A stretch of 5,340 nt of DNA from Pedobacter sp. UBA1654 (GTDB lineage: Bacteria > Bacteroidota > Bacteroidia > Sphingobacteriales > Sphingobacteriaceae). Shown here one piece after another: positions 1 through 5,340 of the stretch (position 1 is its first letter; each line of letters begins with the position of its first letter). The translations under genes and the position numbers were made by a program. Location of the stretch: contig DCLG01000065.1 of the NCBI GenBank assembly GCA_002320935.1, positions 5,139 through 10,478 of the forward strand, in the 5' to 3' direction. A model generated the notes under the pieces. That model was not told the DNA's origin. It saw only the letters and a program-made list of their open reading frames with translations, and made no database searches.

Positions 1-71
1 GAGAAAATCCCTTCTGCAACTTCTTCTGACAATTCTATATTTAGCTGGTTTTCGTTGTTTTGCTCTTCCAT
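1..71 (-). CDS. DUF3467 family protein, N-terminal fragment
   Basis: This partial gene runs off the low-coordinate end of the window. Starting from the ATG at 71-69, 23 codons are visible and read MEEQNNENQLNIELSEEVAEG then IF, with no stop. It is too short to appear as an ordinary open reading frame, but the opening (an acidic/Asn-Gln-rich lead, then LNIELSEEVAEGIF) matches my recollection of the small DUF3467 proteins, about 100 residues, that commonly follow rpoC in Bacteroidota. No function has been established for that family, and nothing seen here assigns one. There is no signal peptide or membrane segment in the visible part, so a cytoplasmic protein is likely. The gene is in the same orientation as rpoC. 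It is separated from the rpoC stop by 108 bases that contain a strong terminator, which suggests it has its own promoter or depends on read-through. There is no Shine-Dalgarno sequence; the leader just before the ATG is TTTTGTTAT, as is usual in this phylum. Family assignment rests on a short stretch and is fairly, not fully, certain. Confidence 0.72.
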   Translation of the reverse strand, partial: MEEQNNENQLNIELSEEVAEGIF

Positions 72-75
72 ATAA

Positions 76-104
76 CAAAACTACTTTTTTAATACTATAG
101 CAAA
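76..104 (-). promoter_or_regulatory. Possible Bacteroidota sigma-ABfr-type promoter for the DUF3467 gene
   Basis: On the minus strand TAGTTTTG (83-76) matches the Bacteroidota -7 consensus TAnnTTTG exactly. A TTTG (104-101) lies upstream across a 17-base spacer, close to the usual -33 position although slightly short. The site lies between the rpoC terminator and the ATG at 71-69, where a promoter for that gene would be expected. Transcription starting a few bases past the -7 box would begin at or next to the ATG, giving a leaderless or nearly leaderless message. The region is AT-rich, so chance matches to such short motifs are easy to find; treat it as a candidate only. Confidence 0.35.
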
Positions 105-124
105 TAAGGTTTTAGACATTATTC

Positions 125-160
125 AAAAAAAAATCCCCCAACATTATTGAAGGGGGATTT
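125..160 (-). terminator. Rho-independent terminator of the rpoBC operon
   Basis: On the minus strand the transcript reads AAATCCCCC (160-152), a 12-base loop (151-140), then GGGGGATTT (139-131), followed by six further T (130-125). This is a perfect 9-bp stem with a core of five G-C pairs. Its last three T and the next six form an uninterrupted nine-T tract. The stem begins 19 bases after the rpoC stop codon, the expected place for an operon-end terminator. Only the minus-strand direction has a U-tract; read on the plus strand the stem is followed by GATATG, so it should act in one direction. Confidence 0.93.
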
Positions 161-179
161 GATATGATTATAGAAGATT

Positions 180-3100
180 CTAAGCTTCTACTTCTTCTTG
201 TTTTGAAGCCAACAACTTGTCGTATTCTTCTTGAGAACCCACAATGATACGCTCGTAGCCACGTACACCGGTACCTGAAGGAATCAAGTGACCAACGATA
301 AAGTTTTCTTTCAAGCCTAACATATGGTCACGTTTACCAGCGATAGCTGCCTCGTTCAATACTTTGGTCGTTTCCTGGAAGGAAGCGGCAGAGATGAATG
401 ATTTAGTACCTAGGGATGCACGTGTGATACCTTGAAGGATAGAACTTGCAGTTGCAGGTCTTGCATCACGTACAGTGATCTGTTTCATATCCTTACGTTT
501 CAACTGAGAATTTTCATCTCTTAGTTTACGCATAGATAAGATCATACCTGGTTTCACAGTTTCTGAATCACCAGCGTCTACAACTACTTTTTTGTCATAG
601 ATCTCGTCATTCTCAATCATGAAGTCCCAACGGTCTACAGAGTTATTTTCTAAGAAAATAGTGTCTCCCGGATCTTCGATGTGAACTTTCTGCATCATCT
701 GGTGAACAATAACCTCGAAGTGCTTGTCGTTAATTTTCACACCTTGTAAACGGTAAACCTCTTGCACACCATTCACTAAGTATTCCTGTACAGCTGCAGG
801 TCCTTTAATCGCAAGGATGTCAGCAGGTGAAATAGAACCATCAGATAAAGGCATACCCGCTTTGATGAAGTCATTATCCTGTACAAGGATGTGTTTCGAC
901 AACGGTACAAGGTATTTTTTAACCTCACCATCTTTAGATTCAATGGTGATTTCGCGGTTACCACGTTTCACACCACCTAAAGTTACCACACCATCAATCT
1001 CTGTTACTACAGCAGGGTTAGATGGATTACGTGCTTCGAACAACTCGGTTACACGTGGAAGACCACCCGTAATATCTCGTGTTTTTCCGCTGGTACGTGG
1101 AATCTTAACCAAGATCTGACCTGGTTTAACAGCATCACCTTCGTCGATCGCAATGTGTGCACCTACCGGAATGTTGTATCCACGGATCAGTTCACCTTTT
1201 TTATCCACTACTCTTACAGAAGGGTTTTTAGTTTTATCTCTGGTATCGATAATTACTTTCTCACGGTGACCAGTTTGCTCATCTGACTCCTCACGGAAGG
1301 TTACACCTTCAACGATTGCATCAAACTCGATCTTACCAGCGAACTCGGAGATAATAACCGCGTTATATGGATCCCACGAACAGATTTTGTCTCCTTTGGT
1401 AACTTTCGCACCATCTTCAACAAATAAGAATGAACCGTAAGGAATGTTATTGGTCATCAGAACCTTGTCAGTTCCTGGCTCAATAATCTTAAACTCACCT
1501 GAACGACCCAATACAACTTGTTGCATACCGTCTTCAGTTTCATTCTCTACTGTACGTACGTTTTCAAACTCGATCACACCATCAAACTTCGCCACAACCT
1601 GAGATTCAGCAGCAATGTTTGATGCAGTACCACCGACGTGGAACGTACGAAGTGTAAGCTGTGTACCCGGCTCACCGATAGACTGTGCAGCAATTACACC
1701 TACAGCCTCACCTTTTTGAACACGTTTACCAGATGCAAGGTTACGTCCGTAACACAATGCACAAACACCACGCTTATTCTCGCAGGTTAATACCGAACGA
1801 ATTTCAACACCCTCAATTGGAGATTCTTCAATTGCTTTAGCAATGTCCTCGTCAATATCCTGACCAGCACCTACCATAAGCTTTCCATCCACAGGATTGT
1901 AAACATCATGCAGAGAGATACGACCTAAGATTCTGTCATATAACGGCTCAACGATATCCTCGTTATCTTTCAAGGCAGTAGTATACATACCTCTCAAAGT
2001 ACCGCAATCTTCAGAATTTACAATCATATCCTGTGCAACGTCATGCAGACGACGAGTCAAGTAACCAGCATCAGCTGTTTTCAAGGCCGTATCCGCCAAA
2101 CCTTTACGCGCACCGTGGGTAGAAATGAAGTATTCTAATACCGATAGTCCTTCTTTAAAGTTAGAAAGAATCGGGTTTTCAATAATCTCACCACCAGAAC
2201 CAGATTTTTGAGGCTTAGCCATCAAACCGCGCATACCGCAAAGCTGACGAATCTGCTCTTTGGAACCACGTGCTCCGGAATCAAGCATCATGTATACAGA
2301 GTTGAATCCTTGCTGATCGCTCGATAACTGCGTCATCACGAATGATGTTAAACGGTTATTGATACGAGTCCAGATGTCAATGATCTGATTGTAACGTTCG
2401 TTGTTGGTAATGAATCCCATGTTATAGTTATTCCTTACTTCTTCAACTTCCGCAGATGCCTGTGCCAGTAATGTTTGTTTCTCATCAGGAATATTAACAT
2501 CCTGAAGGTTAAATGATAGTCCACCACGGAATGCCATTTGGAAACCTAATTCTTTGATATCATCCAAGAACTTGGCTGCACGTGCCATACCGGTAACTTT
2601 CACTACATGACCAATGATATCCCTAAGAGATTTCTTAGTCAGTAATTCGTTAATATAACCTACTTCATCCGGTACCATTTGGTTAAATAATACACGTCCT
2701 ACAGTAGTATCGATCAATTGATTTACTATCGTTCCATCATCCAGTTTCACATTAGCTTTTACTTTGATGAAAGCATGTAAGTCAATGCGTTTCTCATTGT
2801 AAGCGATGATAACCTCTTCAGATGAATAGAAAATTGAACCCTGACCTTTAACCACGCGAGTCTCATCAGTCTTACGGCCTTTAGTAATGTAGTAAAGACC
2901 CAAAACCATATCCTGAGAAGGTACTGTAATCGGTGTACCATTCGCTGGGTTAAGGATGTTATGGGCAGCAAGCATCAACACTTGGGCTTCCAAAATAGCT
3001 GCATGACCTAAAGGTAAATGCACGGCCATCTGGTCACCGTCAAAATCCGCGTTGAATGCTGTACAAACAAGTGGGTGTAACTGGATCGCCTTTCCTTCAA

Positions 3101-4466
3101 TTAATCTTGGTTGGAAAGCCTGGATACCCAACCTGTGTAACGTAGGTGCACGGTTAAGTAGTACAGGGTGACCCTTTAATACGTTTTCAAGAATATCCCA
3201 AACTAATGGATCTTTTCTGTCAACGATTTTCTTAGCAGATTTAACGGTCTTCACAATACCGCGTTCAATCATCTTACGAATAATGAACGGTTTGAAAAGC
3301 TCCGCTGCCATGTCCTTAGGTAAACCGCATTCGTGTAATTTAAGGTTAGGACCTACAACAATTACCGAACGAGCAGAGTAATCCACACGTTTACCCAATA
3401 AGTTCTGACGGAAACGACCTTGTTTACCTTTCAGAATATCTGAAAGTGATTTCAAAGCACGGTTACCTTCAGTCTTAACGGCATTTACTTTACGTGAGTT
3501 ATCGAATAACGAGTCAACAGCTTCCTGTAACATACGTTTTTCGTTACGTAAAATTACCTCAGGCGCTTTGATCTCGATCAAACGCTTAAGACGATTGTTA
3601 CGGATAATCACACGACGATACAAATCATTCAAATCTGAAGTCGCGAAACGACCACCTTCCAATGGAACTAATGGACGTAACTCAGGCGGGATTACAGGAA
3701 CAATCTTGATAATCATCCATTCCGGATTATTCTCAATACGCGTTCTTGCACCACGGAAAGCTTCAACAACCTGCAGACGTTTCAAAGCTTCGTTTTTACG
3801 TTGCTGAGAAGTCTCAGTTGCTGCCTGGTGACGCAGGTTGTAAGATAAAGTATCTAAATCAATACGTTTCAACAAGTCTTCCAAAGCTTCAGCACCCATC
3901 TTAGCAATGAATTTGTTTGGATCCTTGTCATCAAGGTATTGGTTTTCTTTTGGCAACTTATCTAAGATATCCAAATATTCTTCCTCAGTAAGGAAGTCCA
4001 TGTGCTGGATGCCTTCTTCTGCCATAAAACCAGGCTGAATTACTACATAACGCTCGTAGTAAATGATCAGGTCTAATCTTTTGGTTGGAAGTCCTAATAA
4101 GTAACCGATTTTGTTAGGCAATGAACGGAAGTACCAGATATGCGCAACCGGCACAACAAGGTTGATGTGACCCATACGCTCTCTACGTACTTTCTTTTCT
4201 GTAACCTCAACACCACAACGGTCACAAACAATACCTTTATAACGGATACGTTTGTACTTACCGCAATGACATTCGTAATCTTTTACCGGGCCGAAAATAC
4301 GCTCGCAAAACAAACCATCACGCTCAGGTTTGTAAGTACGGTAGTTGATCGTCTCAGGTTTTAAGACCTCACCGCTCGAACGCTCCAAAATAGCCTCAGG
4401 CGAAGCCAGGCTGATGGTGATCGAGGTGAAATTGCTTTTTAATTTATTATCCTTTTTGTAAGACAT
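180..4466 (-). CDS. rpoC: DNA-directed RNA polymerase subunit beta'
   Basis: This complete gene (1428 residues; E. coli RpoC has 1407) encodes the largest subunit of cytoplasmic RNA polymerase, which with beta forms the active site. Domains in order: N-terminal zinc site C66, C68, C81, C84; clamp helices that bind sigma, about 279-322; switch 2 region, about 345-375 ([18 protein letters not shown]); [15 protein letters not shown] at 433-447; the catalytic magnesium loop NADFDGDQM at 472-480 with D474, D476 and D478; bridge helix, about 778-809; second zinc site C821, C895, C902, C905; trigger loop, 919 to about 949, with R940 and H943, completed by [18 protein letters not shown] at 1131-1148. 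An SI3-type insertion of roughly 180-190 residues lies between the two trigger-loop halves. The conserved C-terminal block [24 protein letters not shown] covers 1347-1370, followed by an acidic Glu-rich tail. The ATG at 4466-4464 is the only reasonable start: an in-frame TAA lies at 4490-4488, there is no other start between, and the next Met is residue 98. The stop is TAG at 182-180. The gene follows rpoB by 71 bases and must be co-transcribed with it. No frameshift or missing key residue is seen. Confidence 0.99.
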   Translation of the reverse strand: MSYKKDNKLKSNFTSITISLASPEAILERSSGEVLKPETINYRTYKPERDGLFCERIFGPVKDYECHCGKYKRIRYKGIVCDRCGVEVTEKKVRRERMGHINLVVPVAHIWYFRSLPNKIGYLLGLPTKRLDLIIYYERYVVIQPGFMAEEGIQHMDFLTEEEYLDILDKLPKENQYLDDKDPNKFIAKMGAEALEDLLKRIDLDTLSYNLRHQAATETSQQRKNEALKRLQVVEAFRGARTRIENNPEWMIIKIVPVIPPELRPLVPLEGGRFATSDLNDLYRRVIIRNNRLKRLIEIKAPEVILRNEKRMLQEAVDSLFDNSRKVNAVKTEGNRALKSLSDILKGKQGRFRQNLLGKRVDYSARSVIVVGPNLKLHECGLPKDMAAELFKPFIIRKMIERGIVKTVKSAKKIVDRKDPLVWDILENVLKGHPVLLNRAPTLHRLGIQAFQPRLIEGKAIQLHPLVCTAFNADFDGDQMAVHLPLGHAAILEAQVLMLAAHNILNPANGTPITVPSQDMVLGLYYITKGRKTDETRVVKGQGSIFYSSEEVIIAYNEKRIDLHAFIKVKANVKLDDGTIVNQLIDTTVGRVLFNQMVPDEVGYINELLTKKSLRDIIGHVVKVTGMARAAKFLDDIKELGFQMAFRGGLSFNLQDVNIPDEKQTLLAQASAEVEEVRNNYNMGFITNNERYNQIIDIWTRINNRLTSFVMTQLSSDQQGFNSVYMMLDSGARGSKEQIRQLCGMRGLMAKPQKSGSGGEIIENPILSNFKEGLSVLEYFISTHGARKGLADTALKTADAGYLTRRLHDVAQDMIVNSEDCGTLRGMYTTALKDNEDIVEPLYDRILGRISLHDVYNPVDGKLMVGAGQDIDEDIAKAIEESPIEGVEIRSVLTCENKRGVCALCYGRNLASGKRVQKGEAVGVIAAQSIGEPGTQLTLRTFHVGGTASNIAAESQVVAKFDGVIEFENVRTVENETEDGMQQVVLGRSGEFKIIEPGTDKVLMTNNIPYGSFLFVEDGAKVTKGDKICSWDPYNAVIISEFAGKIEFDAIVEGVTFREESDEQTGHREKVIIDTRDKTKNPSVRVVDKKGELIRGYNIPVGAHIAIDEGDAVKPGQILVKIPRTSGKTRDITGGLPRVTELFEARNPSNPAVVTEIDGVVTLGGVKRGNREITIESKDGEVKKYLVPLSKHILVQDNDFIKAGMPLSDGSISPADILAIKGPAAVQEYLVNGVQEVYRLQGVKINDKHFEVIVHQMMQKVHIEDPGDTIFLENNSVDRWDFMIENDEIYDKKVVVDAGDSETVKPGMILSMRKLRDENSQLKRKDMKQITVRDARPATASSILQGITRASLGTKSFISAASFQETTKVLNEAAIAGKRDHMLGLKENFIVGHLIPSGTGVRGYERIIVGSQEEYDKLLASKQEEVEA

Positions 4467-4475
4467 AGCTTTTTT
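4467..4475 (-). promoter_or_regulatory. A-rich, Shine-Dalgarno-free translation start of rpoC
   Basis: The bases just before the rpoC ATG read AAAAAAGCT on the minus strand, with no GGAGG-like match anywhere in the preceding 20 bases. Bacteroidota commonly initiate without Shine-Dalgarno pairing and favour A-rich, unstructured leaders, which fits. The A tract (4475-4470) begins two bases after the downstream arm of the outer inverted repeat, so it would stay single-stranded whether or not that repeat folds. Confidence 0.5.
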
Positions 4476-4476
4476 G

Positions 4477-4536
4477 AGTTTTAAGTGTTAAGCTTAAAAT
4501 GGTACGCCTTGCAGCGTACCATTCTTTCTTAAAACT
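4477..4536 (-). repeat. Outer 9-bp inverted repeat spanning the rpoB-rpoC spacer
   Basis: On the minus strand AGTTTTAAG (4536-4528) begins one base after the rpoB stop codon. It is the perfect reverse complement of CTTAAAACT (4485-4477), which ends 10 bases before the rpoC ATG. Folded in RNA the two arms would enclose the inner hairpin at 4498-4523, with unpaired stretches of 4 bases (4527-4524) and 12 bases (4497-4486). The stem has only two G-C pairs, so by itself it is weak; stacking near the stronger inner hairpin could help. The match is directly visible; that it folds or does anything is inference. Confidence 0.5.
4498..4523 (-). repeat. Stem-loop in the rpoB-rpoC spacer, possible attenuator or processing site
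   Basis: The minus strand reads AATGGTACGC, a six-base loop TGCAAG, then GCGTACCATT: a perfect 10-bp stem with five G-C pairs, starting 14 bases after the rpoB stop. The following bases are TTAAGC, so with the last two T of the stem there is a run of only four T. That is weak for a full terminator, and rpoC depends on read-through, so full termination here is unlikely. Plausible roles are a partial terminator that sets the rpoB to rpoC ratio, a ribonuclease processing site, or protection of a 3' end. The hairpin itself is clear; the role is inferred. Confidence 0.75.
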
Positions 4537-4537
4537 T

Positions 4538-5340
4538 TTAGTCTAACGTAATATCCAAACCTAATCCACGTAGCTCATGTACCAATACATTGAATGATTC
4601 CGGTACACCTGGTGTAGGGAGGTTCTCTCCTTTCACAATGGCTTCATAAGTTTTCGCTCTACCAATAACATCATCCGACTTAACGGTTAAGATCTCTTGT
4701 AGAATGTTGGCAGCACCAAATGCTTCCAGTGCCCAAACCTCCATCTCACCAAAACGCTGACCACCAAACTGAGCTTTACCACCCAGAGGTTGTTGTGTAA
4801 TCAATGAGTATGGTCCGATTGAACGTGCGTGCATCTTATCATCAACCATGTGACCCAGTTTCAGCATGTAGATAATACCTACTGTAGTTGGTTGGTCGAA
4901 ACGCTCACCTGTTAAACCGTTATATAAATAGGTTCTTCCTGTTGCAGGTACACCAGCTTTGGCGATCCACTCTTCAACCTCATGTAACTTCGCACCATCA
5001 AAGATTGGAGTCGCGAATTTCACGCCCAACTCTTTACCAGCCCAAGCCAATACAGTTTCGTAGATCTGTCCAAGGTTCATACGTGAAGGTACACCCAGTG
5101 GGTTCAACACGATATCAACCGGTGTTCCATCTTCAAGGAACGGCATATCTTCATCACGAACAATTCGGGCAACGATACCTTTGTTACCGTGACGACCAGC
5201 CATTTTATCCCCTACTTTCAACTTACGTTTTTTAGCAACGTAAACTTTAGCCATTTGTACAATACCTGATGGCAACTCATCACCAACAGAGATGGCGAAC
5301 TTATCACGCTTGTATGCACCAAGCTCTTCGTTTACGCGGA
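4538..5340 (-). CDS. rpoB: DNA-directed RNA polymerase subunit beta, C-terminal part
   Basis: This is the 3' end of rpoB; the reading frame is open to the window edge and its true start lies outside. The visible 266 residues begin [20 protein letters not shown] and end GLGLDITLD with TAA at 4540-4538. The stretch [15 protein letters not shown] (about 5221-5177) carries the two active-centre lysines, eight residues apart, equivalent to E. coli K1065 and K1073. It is followed by [19 protein letters not shown], the [20 protein letters not shown] segment, and [20 protein letters not shown] (from 4783), which belong to the beta C-terminal clamp and anchor region that packs against beta'. The ending, [19 protein letters not shown], corresponds to the usual beta C-terminus, so the 3' end is intact. 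A TTG at 5275-5273 can be mistaken for a start, but it is an internal Leu. The gene lies 71 bases upstream of rpoC in the same operon. In most bacteria rplJ and rplL would precede rpoB, beyond this window. Confidence 0.99.
   Translation of the reverse strand, partial: RVNEELGAYKRDKFAISVGDELPSGIVQMAKVYVAKKRKLKVGDKMAGRHGNKGIVARIVRDEDMPFLEDGTPVDIVLNPLGVPSRMNLGQIYETVLAWAGKELGVKFATPIFDGAKLHEVEEWIAKAGVPATGRTYLYNGLTGERFDQPTTVGIIYMLKLGHMVDDKMHARSIGPYSLITQQPLGGKAQFGGQRFGEMEVWALEAFGAANILQEILTVKSDDVIGRAKTYEAIVKGENLPTPGVPESFNVLVHELRGLGLDITLD

Noticed and set aside
125..160. Bidirectional terminator
   Set aside because: On the plus strand the stem is followed by GATATGATT, not a T tract, and no plus-strand gene needs terminating here.
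776..964. Short minus-strand open frames inside rpoC in another frame (also 2759-2971)
   Set aside because: They overlap essential RpoC coding sequence in a shifted frame, with no family resemblance and no translation signals.
817..1119. Plus-strand open frame of 100 codons inside rpoC
   Set aside because: It lies wholly antisense to the conserved RpoC coding sequence, has no recognisable protein character or start context, and is explained as a shadow of the real frame.
4488..4497. Perfect palindrome TTAAGCTTAA in the rpoB-rpoC spacer as a protein operator
   Set aside because: A 10-base AT-rich palindrome is common by chance in such sequence, there is no second copy, and it lies in the unpaired part of the proposed RNA fold; no regulator can be assigned.
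4888..5235. Plus-strand open frame of 115 codons antisense to rpoB
   Set aside because: It is antisense to highly conserved rpoB; its translation is rich in His, Arg, Gln and Ser with no recognisable motif, as expected of a shadow frame.
5273..5275. TTG as the start of a separate 245-residue gene
   Set aside because: The frame stays open upstream to the window edge and encodes conserved beta subunit sequence ([16 protein letters not shown]), so the codon is an internal Leu of rpoB.

Overview
The window lies in the RNA polymerase beta/beta' (rpoBC) region of a bacterium of the phylum Bacteroidota. All genes read on the minus strand, so transcription runs from high to low coordinates. The RpoC sequence style supports this assignment: the trigger loop reads TLRTFHVGG, an SI3-type insertion splits the trigger loop, there is extra sequence before the C-terminal [11 protein letters not shown] block, and the tail reads [17 protein letters not shown]. 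The start codons also lack Shine-Dalgarno sequences and sit behind A-rich leaders. I would guess Sphingobacteriaceae (Pedobacter/Mucilaginibacter-like), but the genus cannot be fixed from this window.

Layout in transcription order: (1) 5340-4538, the 3' end of rpoB (266 C-terminal residues plus stop; the gene begins outside the window). (2) 4537-4467, a 71-base rpoB-rpoC spacer with a perfect 10-bp stem-loop, itself enclosed by a second, 9-bp inverted repeat that ends just before the rpoC start codon. (3) 4466-180, complete rpoC, 1428 codons, with every catalytic and zinc-binding residue in place. (4) 160-125, a strong rho-independent terminator reading on the minus strand. (5) 124-72, a short AT-rich gap with a possible Bacteroidota-type promoter. 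(6) 71-1, the first 23 codons of a small gene that I recognise as the DUF3467 family protein usually found behind rpoC in this phylum.

RpoB and RpoC form the catalytic core of RNA polymerase and are made from one operon. The terminator closes that operon, so the DUF3467 gene is probably expressed separately or by read-through. Most of the window is ordinary, highly conserved housekeeping sequence. I see no mobile element, CRISPR array, tRNA, rRNA or defence gene. The observations most worth checking are the nested RNA structure between rpoB and rpoC and the uncharacterised DUF3467 neighbour.
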